The notes beneath the pieces are model-generated. The model saw only the letters and a list, made by a program, of their open reading frames with translations, ran no database searches and had not been told where the DNA came from. Source: Sporomusaceae bacterium FL31 (GTDB lineage: Bacteria > Bacillota > Negativicutes > DSM-1736 > Dendrosporobacteraceae). From it: a stretch of 64,000 nucleotides of DNA. Shown here piece by piece: positions 8,657 to 16,346 of the stretch. The stretch is taken from the NCBI GenBank assembly GCA_003990955.1, contig BIFV01000012.1, positions 62,001 through 126,000 of the forward strand. The letters run 5' to 3'. Each line of letters opens with the position of its first letter. Positions within the stretch are counted from its first letter, which is position 1. Made by a program: the position numbers and the translations under genes.

Positions 8657-9682
8657 TCATCTGAAGTGCGGCATCGGGCGCAGGTTCTTGAGATTACCCA
8701 ATACTTTTCCGGCTCCACGCGCCACACAAGTAAGAGGCTCATCCGCTATGCGCACTGTTATCCCGGTTTCCTGAACCAGCAACTCATCCAGCCCCCGCAG
8801 CAAAGCACCACCACCGGTCAGAACCATGCCATTATCGATGATATCGGCAACCAGTTCAGGAGGTGTGCGTTCCAGCGTACTTTTAATTACTTCAACAATG
8901 GCTGTGATCGGTTCAGTCAAAGCAAGGCGTACCTCCCTTTCCGAAAGAACCAGCGCCCTGGGCAGCCCAGTCAATATATTTCGCCCTCGAATCTCCAATT
9001 GTGCTTTATCTCCCGATACCGCAACGGTTGAACCAAGCGCAATCTTAACAGCCTCCGCTGTCTGCTCGCCGATAATGAGACTATGTGTTTTTTTTACATA
9101 CTGGCTGATCGCTTCATCCATTTCAACGCCGCCAATACGGATTGCCTGGCTCCTGACAATACCGCCCAGTGAAATGACCGCCACATCGGTTGTGCCACCA
9201 CCAATATCAACGACCATATTGCCTGAGGGTTCCTCCACAGCCAGACCTGCGCCGATAGCCGCCGCCATAACATCCTCAATTAGATATACTTCCTGGGCTC
9301 CGGCCTGTGTAGCTGCCGACACCACAGCCCTTTTCTCCACCTCAGTATTGATCGAGGGAACACTGATAACCACCCGCGGTTTCCTATAAAAACGGGAAGA
9401 AACAGCCTTGCGAATAAAGAATTCTAACATTTGCTGAGTAACGTCAAGATCAGCAATAACTCCGTTTTTTAATGGCCGCAGTGCCATGATATCACCCGGA
9501 GTCCGGCCCAGCATAGCCCTGGCTTCTTCTCCTAATGCCAACACTTCACCAGTATGCTGAAGCACCGCAACCACCGAAGGTTCCTGCAAAACAATCCCCT
9601 GTCCTTTGCTGTAGACCAGCATATTAGCGGTTCCTAAATCAATTCCCAGTTCACAGCCTGATTCCCGAAACAACCCAAGCAT
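8657..9682 (-). CDS. mreB: MreB/Mbl-family actin-like protein
   Basis: 341 aa, full length for MreB. Phosphate-1 motif GIDLGTANMLVY (about 13-24), phosphate-2 DIGGGTTDVAVI (about 155-170) and the adenosine motif VLTGGGALLRG (about 285-295) are all present. MreB polymerises under the inner membrane and guides cell-wall synthesis. It is not followed by mreC/mreD, so this is probably an additional paralogue. The next gene is the TyrR-like regulator, likely cotranscribed. The nearest promoter-like element on this strand is copy B of the heptamer array, 386 bp upstream. Confidence 0.88.
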   Translation of the reverse strand: MLGLFRESGCELGIDLGTANMLVYSKGQGIVLQEPSVVAVLQHTGEVLALGEEARAMLGRTPGDIMALRPLKNGVIADLDVTQQMLEFFIRKAVSSRFYRKPRVVISVPSINTEVEKRAVVSAATQAGAQEVYLIEDVMAAAIGAGLAVEEPSGNMVVDIGGGTTDVAVISLGGIVRSQAIRIGGVEMDEAISQYVKKTHSLIIGEQTAEAVKIALGSTVAVSGDKAQLEIRGRNILTGLPRALVLSEREVRLALTEPITAIVEVIKSTLERTPPELVADIIDNGMVLTGGGALLRGLDELLVQETGITVRIADEPLTCVARGAGKVLGNLKNLRPMPHFR

Positions 9683-10067
9683 TAAATAGCCACCGCCTTT
9701 TCAATCTGCTTTAATAGCCTCATCACAGCCTGAAATCCATCTGTAATCTGGCCGCAGCGCCAATGCCTCCAAGGTAAATAAATCAGAACATTTATCATTT
9801 AGATATTCTCCCTATGTTCCATTCAGCCTATTTGATCGCTGCAGCTTCCGTTTTCCTGCCGATAGGCAATCCCAACGGTTTTGTCGCCGCTACGCGTCAA
9901 GTAAAGCATTTTAACTATTCCGTACTATATGATAGAAACGCTATGATGCTGAGAGTACTACCACTCCATCACATGCGAAAGATCAGCGACTAATCTGCAA
10001 TTTGTGCTAAAAATTAGATGCATTTATCTCTTTACCTCATAATCAAACGATTGATTTAGTAATAATT

Positions 10068-10131
10068 ATCATAACAAAAATGCTGTGAGTACGGTGTGAG
10101 AAAGCATGAAACCGTGTGAGTACGGTGTGAG
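10068..10131 (-). promoter_or_regulatory. four-heptamer operator and promoter, copy B
   Basis: On the minus strand: CTCACAC, 4 nt, CTCACAC, 13 nt, CTCACAC, 4 nt, CTCACAG (plus-strand span 10083-10131), then 9 nt and TATGAT (plus 10068-10073). Spacings equal those of copy A at 5254-5317, and the 13-nt spacers share GTTTC. It points toward mreB with a long leader (about 380 nt). The rest of 9683-10390 has no gene; the only other element I see is the palindrome at 10213-10246. Confidence 0.65.
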
Positions 10132-10212
10132 AGTCAAAGTAGCCTGCCAACAGAATGGCTTGCTCATGTTTGATCATAATGATCTCATTGAACTTAACTT
10201 GTTTTTGTACAA

Positions 10213-10246
10213 TAAAATCCCTACCTCATATGAGGTAGGGATTTTA
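10213..10246. terminator. perfect 34-bp palindromic terminator
   Basis: Arms TAAAATCCCTACCTCAT and ATGAGGTAGGGATTTTA meet without a spacer, GC-rich in the middle with A/T tails. It is suited to bidirectional termination and lies downstream of the YbaN-family gene (minus). Confidence 0.7.
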
Positions 10247-10390
10247 CCTTTATCTCTCATATACAATTAAATAAGTACACTATCTTAGCCAGAAGCAACT
10301 TTTCATATGGCAGACCTGACCAAATATATATTACCCCGATTCGTAATTTACTAACTTTTTTACAAACTGCTGATTACTGCCAAATGATTG

Positions 10391-10771
10391 TTATTTTAAA
10401 GTCTGTAATGAGAGAATATAAAAAGTCACGCCTATCCCTAAAAAGAATAAGAAAAAGCCAATATAAAGGTTAGACAGCAAAATCATGGAAAGGCCCATTG
10501 ATCCCCACAGAACGGATATCGCTATAACCTTCGTCTTTCTCTTAATGGCCCGGTAAGTTTGATAATGATAAATATGGCTGCCAAACGTTTTATGGTGTAT
10601 CAGCCAATGATACAGACGGTCGGAACTGCGCGCAAAGCAATAAGCAGTGAGTAAAAGAAATGGCACCGTTGGCAGCAGCGGAAGAAAAATCCCCAGAATA
10701 CCAAGAGCCAATGAAAGACAGCCAATAGCCATCAAAATATATTTTTTAGCGAGTTTACCAAGAGTCATCAT
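10391..10771 (-). CDS. YbaN/DUF454-family inner-membrane protein
   Basis: 126 aa with a hydrophobic N-terminal pair of helices (LGILGIFLPLLPTVPFLLLTAYCFARSS, the DUF454 signature), a charged loop with WLIHHKTFG, and a second hydrophobic pair near the C-terminus. Function of the family is unknown. The start at 10771 is preceded by GAGGTGAA. Transcribed alone. Confidence 0.82.
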   Translation of the reverse strand: MMTLGKLAKKYILMAIGCLSLALGILGIFLPLLPTVPFLLLTAYCFARSSDRLYHWLIHHKTFGSHIYHYQTYRAIKRKTKVIAISVLWGSMGLSMILLSNLYIGFFLFFLGIGVTFYILSLQTLK

Positions 10772-10944
10772 AAATTCACCTCGTAATAACCATCTATGAA
10801 CGGCTGAAGGATTGTGCTTATCCCTTTTGGCCGAGTCATATAAGCGGTGATTCGTACTGCCTTAAAATAATAGTAACCATTCCGAATGAACTTGACAACA
10901 TTTACACCTGCAAAAATCTCTTTGATTGCCAAAGCACACGAAAA

Positions 10945-10980
10945 AAAGGGCTGCTTTCATTCTTATTGAAGCAGCCCTTT
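10945..10980 (-). terminator. terminator of the YDTRY-repeat gene
   Basis: AAAGGGCTGCTT and AAGCAGCCCTTT, 12-nt loop. On the minus strand it is followed by TTTTTTTCG, so it ends the transcript of the secreted repeat protein. Confidence 0.8.
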
Positions 10981-11079
10981 AACTTTATATCAATCACAAT
11001 TACCAAGTTTATTTTTCATGAACAATATTTCCCTGCGGGGTTGTATAACATTTATGATATTAAAGGGGAAATGTCCATC

Positions 11080-11850
11080 TTAACGATACGTTCCTGCGTA
11101 AGCATTGCCTGTTTGACGTACTCCAGTAATATTCCAATCACCGTTTTGGTTTCTTGCAAGATCTATTTTAAAGCGCTGATTGGTATCCTGTTTGATAACT
11201 TGGACTGTGGCATGATTACGCGATTGATCTAGAAGAGAAAATGTATCACGACTTGCGTCAAATCCGTATCTGGATGCATAATCTTTAACAAAATTTACAG
11301 GGCTGGACTGGTAATTGCTATATTCATAATGGCCATTTCTATGATTATACCGGGTGTCATATTTACCGTCTCTGTTGTGATATCTCGTATCATATTTACT
11401 TCCATTGCCATCGTAACGGGTGTCATAGCTAGCACTAGCGTAAGTGCCTCTAGTAGAACTATTTTTATGAGTAACACTATTATCTCGGGTATCATAACTG
11501 GCACTCGTATTATGTCGGGGAGCGTAAGTGGCATTATTGCTTGCTCTAGTAACATTATGATTACGATTGCCATTATACCGGGTATCATAACTAGAACCGC
11601 TATTATATTTTGTGCTATATCTCGAACCATTATTATCATATCTGGTATCATAGGTGGCACTTGCCTTGGATGTGTCGGTTACTGTTTGTGCTATTTTGAT
11701 AGGCTGAATATTAGGATTTGCAGCAGCAAATGTTGTAGCAGGAAGTGCAGCACCTGCAGCACCTGTCATGATAGCAGCACCGGCTAAAGCAGCGACATAT
11801 CTTTTATATTTTCCACGAACCATTTTTCGTTTAGATGTTTTTCTTTCCAT
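11080..11850 (-). CDS. secreted YDTRY-repeat protein
   Basis: 256 aa from ATG 11850, chosen because AAAGGAGG sits 8 nt upstream; an in-frame TTG at 11859 would overlap that site. Residues 1-45 are a basic N-terminus and hydrophobic signal segment ending ATTFAAA. The middle (about 65-175) is low complexity, rich in Tyr, Asn, Arg, Ser and Asp, with at least eight YDTR/YSTK-type repeats at irregular spacing. The C-terminal 80 residues (VNFVKDYASRYGFDASRDTFSLL onward) look like a compact domain ending in a tryptophan-containing segment (GDWNITGVRQTG). Family not recognised. Predicted to be exported, possibly periplasmic or surface-associated. Confidence 0.75.
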   Translation of the reverse strand: MERKTSKRKMVRGKYKRYVAALAGAAIMTGAAGAALPATTFAAANPNIQPIKIAQTVTDTSKASATYDTRYDNNGSRYSTKYNSGSSYDTRYNGNRNHNVTRASNNATYAPRHNTSASYDTRDNSVTHKNSSTRGTYASASYDTRYDGNGSKYDTRYHNRDGKYDTRYNHRNGHYEYSNYQSSPVNFVKDYASRYGFDASRDTFSLLDQSRNHATVQVIKQDTNQRFKIDLARNQNGDWNITGVRQTGNAYAGTYR

Positions 11851-11925
11851 GCGTATCAACCTCCTTTGATTTTATTTTTAGTTTTCCAAAAAATCATAGT
11901 CAAATTCATGGGAAATTAAACAAAG

Positions 11926-11955
11926 AAATGCCCTACCACTAAAGGTAGAGCATTT
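11926..11955 (-). terminator. terminator of operon 1
   Basis: AAATGCCCTACC and GGTAGAGCATTT (one mismatch). It lies after the methyltransferase on the minus strand and so probably ends the B12-riboswitch operon that starts at 19.7 kb. Confidence 0.65.
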
Positions 11956-11964
11956 TACTTTAAA

Positions 11965-12093
11965 TTACATTTGTCGAGTTGATTTTTTATGAACAGTAAT
12001 GCATTCTATAATACTTGTTGGGCGTTGTGCTGTTGAAACTATGAACATATTCTTGGTACCAAGGCAAACCTTCGCAATATCAAATGCTAACAT
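11965..12093 (-). CDS. possible 42-residue small protein
   Basis: The ATG at 12093 follows the methyltransferase TGA with no gap, and the frame runs 42 codons (MLAFDIAKVCLGTK to HKKSTRQM) to a TAA just before the operon terminator. There is no Shine-Dalgarno, so expression would rely on stop-start coupling. No family recognised. Could be chance. Confidence 0.25.
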   Translation of the reverse strand: MLAFDIAKVCLGTKNMFIVSTAQRPTSIIECITVHKKSTRQM

Positions 12094-12840
12094 TCAAACT
12101 TCGGCATTTGAGTCACTCACGAGCGTCACCTCTTGAGCTCCCTCCGTCAAATTCGGGCGAACAAAACGGAATAGGTAGGTTGATTCGTACTTGGCCTTTA
12201 TGTAATCTTCATTACACAAAATATATTTATGCTGTGGCAGCAGTTCAACAAAATCCGCAGGAATCATTTTTTTGATGCTGACCTGAAATCCTGCCGCAAA
12301 GAAAGCTCCTGCAATCGTATCAATCGTATGCAGATAGGGTTTCAACACACTAGCTTGCGAAATGGCCTGCAAAAAATAAGCCGCACTCGGATTGTCATGA
12401 TAATCCGTATACGTCGCGTAATACACGCCGCCCGGTTTGAGCGAAAGCCTGATCTTGGCAGCATGCTCTGCCAGATCATCAATCAAATAAATCACTGATA
12501 AGCTAAAAGCGACATCAAACCGTTCGCCAAGCTTTTCAGGTGACCCGGTCACAGCATAGCTGACAGGAAATTCACCACGGCGTTTTTCAGCAATGGCGAT
12601 CGATTGGGCTCCAAGATCAATGCCTGTTGCCTTTTTAAATGATTTATTCTCATATAAATACCGCAGGAACCCGCCCTGATTGCAGCCGAAGTCCAAAACA
12701 TTGGCTTCCGTCAGCTGCTGTTCTCTCATCTCGTCAATCACAGCTTGCCAACCGGGACGATGTCTTTCTTCCATTTCGTTTTCACCTGTTGTATCCTTCA
12801 CCCAGGCATCATAAACTGGTTCCGATTTGAACATTTTCAT
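12094..12840 (-). CDS. class I SAM-dependent methyltransferase
   Basis: 248 aa. Motif I VLDFGCNQGGFLRYLYE (about 48-64), motif II acidic GIDLGAQ, motif post-I FDVAFSLSVIYLIDD, and LKPGGVYYATYTD are the Rossmann SAM-binding signs. Substrate not determinable. It is the last large gene of operon 1, 36 bp after an ABC ATPase, so it is predicted to be under B12-riboswitch control. That context suggests modification of a metal chelate, chelator or corrinoid-related compound, which is inference. RBS GGAGA precedes the start. Confidence 0.82.
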   Translation of the reverse strand: MKMFKSEPVYDAWVKDTTGENEMEERHRPGWQAVIDEMREQQLTEANVLDFGCNQGGFLRYLYENKSFKKATGIDLGAQSIAIAEKRRGEFPVSYAVTGSPEKLGERFDVAFSLSVIYLIDDLAEHAAKIRLSLKPGGVYYATYTDYHDNPSAAYFLQAISQASVLKPYLHTIDTIAGAFFAAGFQVSIKKMIPADFVELLPQHKYILCNEDYIKAKYESTYLFRFVRPNLTEGAQEVTLVSDSNAEV

Positions 12841-12876
12841 CTCTCCTTTGTTTGCAGGAGAACCACCTTATAGAGG

Positions 12877-13488
12877 TTAGAGCTTATTTAACTCCGGCAA
12901 AGAAATAATACGTGTGCATACTTTTTGTGCCAGTGCTTCATTATGAGTAACCACAATCAACCCCATGCGGCGTTCTTCAACAATACGAATCATCAGTTCC
13001 CATATTTGAGCCTGTGTAATCACATCAAGCATGGTACTCATTTCATCGGCGATTAAAAATCTCGTCTTAGGTCCAAGTACCCTAGCAATGCAGAAGCGCT
13101 GCATTTCACCACCTGATAATTCAGCTGGCCATCGCTCAAGCCAGCCCTGTTCGATACCCATGGCATCAAGTGTACGTTCGTCCGGCACCCAGCCTTCGTT
13201 TAAGATATCTTTCATGCGCCACAAAGGATTTATTGCCTTTTCCGGATGTTGATAAATTAATTGAACCGGGCTATAGCCTTCTTCCGGCAGTTCCTTGCCA
13301 TCAAGCAATACCTCGCCAGCTGCCGGTTTTACGTAGCCTGCTAATATTTTAGACAATGTACTCTTACCGTATCCCGACGGACCGACTAGACCAACCCGCT
13401 CGCCTTCTCCTACAGATAAAGTAACATCTTTTAATATCCATGGTCCCTTCTGATAGCGATAATTGATATTTTTTGCCTCAAGTAGCAT
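12877..13488 (-). CDS. Opp/Nik-type ABC importer ATPase (second subunit), operon 1
   Basis: 203 aa from ATG 13488, preceded by GGGGAGG; an upstream in-frame ATG (13509) has no ribosome site. Walker A GPSGYGKST, ABC signature LSGGEMQRFCIARVL, Walker B FLIADEMSTMLD, H-loop VVTHNE. The tyrosine in Walker A and the methionine after the Walker B glutamate also occur in the matching subunits at 51268 and 60072 (with F for Y in the latter). It lacks the C-terminal cysteine region of its partner, and the two overlap by 11 bp. Confidence 0.88.
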   Translation of the reverse strand: MLLEAKNINYRYQKGPWILKDVTLSVGEGERVGLVGPSGYGKSTLSKILAGYVKPAAGEVLLDGKELPEEGYSPVQLIYQHPEKAINPLWRMKDILNEGWVPDERTLDAMGIEQGWLERWPAELSGGEMQRFCIARVLGPKTRFLIADEMSTMLDVITQAQIWELMIRIVEERRMGLIVVTHNEALAQKVCTRIISLPELNKL

Positions 13489-14416
13489 GGCAGCATCGTA
13501 CCTCCCCACCTCTGACGGTCTGCATTTTTATCGTTGCCGCGGCAGTACACTCAGCCGAACAATGGCTGCAGCGTGCTGCATAAGGGCAGCCGCACTTCAA
13601 GTTACCTGCAAAAGGCTGGCCTCCCGCAATGGGCTTAAAACCATTTTGCGGCAAAGCATTCCATAAAGCCCGGCTGTAGGGATGACGCAGCGCATCACCA
13701 CCCTGGATGAAATCGGCAACAGGGGCAATTTCTACCGTTGTGCCGGCATAAAATACCGCAATCCGGTCAGCATATAAAAAGGCTAGATCAATGTCATGCG
13801 TAATAAGCATGACTGCCTTACCTTCGTCAGCCAGATCTCGGAAAATTTTCATTGTCGTCTCCGCAATTTCAGGATTGAGTCCCGGTGTTGGTTCATCAGC
13901 AATAATAAGTTTTGCATCACTGATAACCGCAGTAGACACTAGTACCCGCCGTGCCATACCGCCTGACAGTTGAAACGGATATTTTTCCGCCGTTTCTTCA
14001 CTCAGTTCAAAACGCTTAAATACTTGTGACTGTTGTTCTTTCGTGCCATACAATCCCTGCACCTGGGAACCGACTTTTTTCAGTGGATCAAGGTAAGAGA
14101 CCGACTGGGGCACCAACGCGATATCGCGCCCACGCAAACTAGCCTGTGCTACAGAAGTAAGCTCTGTCCCACAATACTTCATACTGCCGCCGACAACAGC
14201 ATTTTTCGGCAAGATTCCCAAAACTGCATGAGCAAGCAAGCTCTTGCCACTGCCTGACGATCCGGCGACTGCCACAATTTCTCCGGCTTTAATACTCAGG
14301 TTAATATCAGAAATAACCTGAAGTTCACTTTGCCTAAGCCCCTTGTCATACATACGAAATTTGACAGAGAGATTTTGTATATCCAATACTGGCACAGTAT
14401 CATGATTTGCCATCAT
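13478..14416 (-). CDS. Opp/Nik-type ABC importer ATPase (first subunit), operon 1
   Basis: 312 aa from ATG 14416, where TAGGAGGAAAA gives a strong ribosome site; the frame is open further upstream but within the permease gene. Walker A GSSGSGKSL, signature LSGGMARRVLVSTAV, Walker B LIIADEPTPGL, H-loop LITHDID. The C-terminus carries the oligopeptide-type cysteine cluster (CGCPYAARCSHCSAEC), a possible Fe-S site as in DppD-like ATPases. It energises uptake through the two permeases encoded just upstream. Confidence 0.88.
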   Translation of the reverse strand: MMANHDTVPVLDIQNLSVKFRMYDKGLRQSELQVISDINLSIKAGEIVAVAGSSGSGKSLLAHAVLGILPKNAVVGGSMKYCGTELTSVAQASLRGRDIALVPQSVSYLDPLKKVGSQVQGLYGTKEQQSQVFKRFELSEETAEKYPFQLSGGMARRVLVSTAVISDAKLIIADEPTPGLNPEIAETTMKIFRDLADEGKAVMLITHDIDLAFLYADRIAVFYAGTTVEIAPVADFIQGGDALRHPYSRALWNALPQNGFKPIAGGQPFAGNLKCGCPYAARCSHCSAECTAAATIKMQTVRGGEVRCCHAT

Positions 14417-14424
14417 TTTTCCTC

Positions 14425-15291
14425 CTATTCCTGAGCGCTTGACGGATTCAGCAGCCTTTGCAGATTTTCGCCAATCCGGTCGAACAGCAGTACCATCATG
14501 AGTAGGGAGGCTCCGGGCAATACGGTCAGCCACCACATTCCTGCCGTCAGATAGCGCATGGATTCAGACAGGATAATCCCCACTGCTGGTTCACGCGGTA
14601 AAAGTCCGAATCCTAAAAAAGTAATAGACGCTTCATGTAAAATGGCATGAGGAAACAGCAAAATCAAGCCCACAAGATACTGCGGGACAACATGAGGAAG
14701 GATGTGTTTAACGGCAATTCTCCAGCGGCTTGCACCCAGTTTCCTGGCTGCAAGTACATACTGGGAATTTCGTACTGCCAATACCTCCGCCCGGATTACC
14801 CGTGCCAATATCGGCCAGTGAGTCAGGGCTACGCCCATCCAAACCCCAAACATGCCTTTACCCAACACGAAGGAAATAAGCATTAATAAAATCAAATGGG
14901 GAATACCCTGGATTAAATCCACAAGCCACAAGATGAGGCTGTCGGTTCTGCGCCCCATCGTAGCTGCCGCAACCCCCATCATAACGGCAATCACCGAACT
15001 GACGGTTGCCGCCAACAATCCGATCCACAAACTAGTGGACAATCCTTTTACCGTACGCATGAACATATCACGCCCCATCCAGTCTGTTCCAAAGGGATGA
15101 GTCAACGATGGCGCTAGATTCTTCTGCTGAAACTGTGGCGCATAGGAGGCAGGATCAAGTAGTATTCCCGCGGCGGCAATCGCTGTCAAAATAAATAGTG
15201 CGCTGGCAATAGCGGCTAGCGTGCGGGTACGAAGATTGAACTGCCAAAAGGATATATCCTTTTTAACAGTCTGACAACTCGTATTAGTCAT
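14425..15291 (-). CDS. Opp/Nik-type ABC importer permease C, operon 1
   Basis: 288 aa with an N-terminal helix (about 27-47), then a BPD_transp_1 domain of five further helices (about 90-275). The cytoplasmic EAA loop reads EVLAVRNSQYVLAARKLGASRWRIAVKHILP (about 165-195). It overlaps permease B by 8 bp and lies 8 bp before ATPase D. Confidence 0.88.
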   Translation of the reverse strand: MTNTSCQTVKKDISFWQFNLRTRTLAAIASALFILTAIAAAGILLDPASYAPQFQQKNLAPSLTHPFGTDWMGRDMFMRTVKGLSTSLWIGLLAATVSSVIAVMMGVAAATMGRRTDSLILWLVDLIQGIPHLILLMLISFVLGKGMFGVWMGVALTHWPILARVIRAEVLAVRNSQYVLAARKLGASRWRIAVKHILPHVVPQYLVGLILLFPHAILHEASITFLGFGLLPREPAVGIILSESMRYLTAGMWWLTVLPGASLLMMVLLFDRIGENLQRLLNPSSAQE

Positions 15292-16267
15292 GCGTCATCC
15301 CCTCCTTGATTTGTGGATCAATCAGCGGATACAGTAGATTGGCAGTCAGATTGCCTACAAAGACGAAAAGTCCGCTGCACAACGCAATTCCCAGTAATAA
15401 AGGCAAATCTAGTTTCGTCCCGGCAATGACAGCCACATAGCCCAGCCCCGTATAAGAAAAGACAGTTTCAGCAAGTACTGAACCGCCGAATAATTCACTG
15501 ATTGAGGCAAATTGCAAGGTAACAGCAGGTAAAAGAATGTTACGCAAACCGTGATGATATACAATCTGCCATTTTGTTTCGCCACGGGCTGCAGCAAATA
15601 CGGCATAGTCGCTGTTTAATACATCAATTAATTTTTGTCTGGTATGCAGGGCAATCTGAGAAGTTCCTGTGATTGATAAAGTAAGTGCCGGCAACACCAG
15701 GTGATATAAGCGGTCACCAATGGTAACCGCCGCCGCCTCCTTGCCAATAGGCGTGCCCAAGGCAAGTGGAAACCAGCCCAGCCATACGGCAAATACCATC
15801 AGGATCAGAAGCCCAACCCAAAAGGTTGGGGCAGATGCAATGAGCAGACAATAGACTTTAATAAACTTGTCCACTCTTGTGTGCTGATAGGCGGCCGCAG
15901 CAATGCCTAGAACAAAACCGAAAAACCCCGCAAGAACCCAGGCAACGGCCATCAGCATCAGCGAATTCATAAAATGAAGTTTTATTACTTCGGTCACCGG
16001 CTGCCGGTAATACATAGAGGTTCCCATATCGCCATGGAACAGGGCACTGACCCATTTCCCCAACCGTTCAAGAGGAGGATCATTCAGACCCCAGTATGCG
16101 GCAATAGCATCTCTCTGCTCCTGGGACACCGGATTTTCCGCCGTAATATAGGCTTCTATCGGATCAATCGGCGACGCTTGTACGAGAACAAAGGTTACGA
16201 GAACAACCGCTATCAGCAAGCCGATACCCCGTACCAACGTCTGCCTTATATATGTGGTCAAATGCAT
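15284..16267 (-). CDS. Opp/Nik-type ABC importer permease B, operon 1
   Basis: 327 aa from ATG 16267 (AAAGGAGGAATTGCGT upstream). Six membrane helices; the first-helix region has the OppB-like segment VQASPIDPIEAYI; EAA loop YAVFAAARGETKWQIVYHHGLRN. It forms the channel with permease C. Confidence 0.88.
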   Translation of the reverse strand: MHLTTYIRQTLVRGIGLLIAVVLVTFVLVQASPIDPIEAYITAENPVSQEQRDAIAAYWGLNDPPLERLGKWVSALFHGDMGTSMYYRQPVTEVIKLHFMNSLMLMAVAWVLAGFFGFVLGIAAAAYQHTRVDKFIKVYCLLIASAPTFWVGLLILMVFAVWLGWFPLALGTPIGKEAAAVTIGDRLYHLVLPALTLSITGTSQIALHTRQKLIDVLNSDYAVFAAARGETKWQIVYHHGLRNILLPAVTLQFASISELFGGSVLAETVFSYTGLGYVAVIAGTKLDLPLLLGIALCSGLFVFVGNLTANLLYPLIDPQIKEGMTHD

Positions 16268-16288
16268 ACGCAATTCCTCCTTTCGGAC

Positions 16289-16338
16289 AAACCCGTGCCC
16301 CGGCGCAGTTAACACCGCCCGGGGTTTATTACGGGTTT
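16289..16338 (-). other. intra-operon hairpin after binding-protein gene
   Basis: Nested pairing: AAACCCGT/ACGGGTTT outside and CCCCGGCG/CGCCCGGGG-type pairing inside, between the binding-protein stop (16347) and permease B. A comparable hairpin lies at the same place in operon 4 (63530-63568). Such hairpins can protect the upstream mRNA or attenuate downstream genes, giving excess binding protein. Confidence 0.55.
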
Positions 16339-16346
16339 ATTTTAAT

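Noticed and set aside
8826..9389. 187-codon plus-strand frame antisense to mreB
   Set aside because: Shadow frame of a GC-richer gene; low-complexity Ser/Thr/Ala translation with no domain and no ribosome site.
11329..11650. Possible CRISPR-like repeats
   Set aside because: The repeated units are short, of variable spacing and in a protein frame (YDTR words), with no constant repeat or unique spacers.
11329..11787. 152-codon plus-strand Ile/Ser/Thr-rich frame
   Set aside because: Mirror of the YDTRY repeats in the true minus-strand gene; repeats on one strand create open frames on the other.
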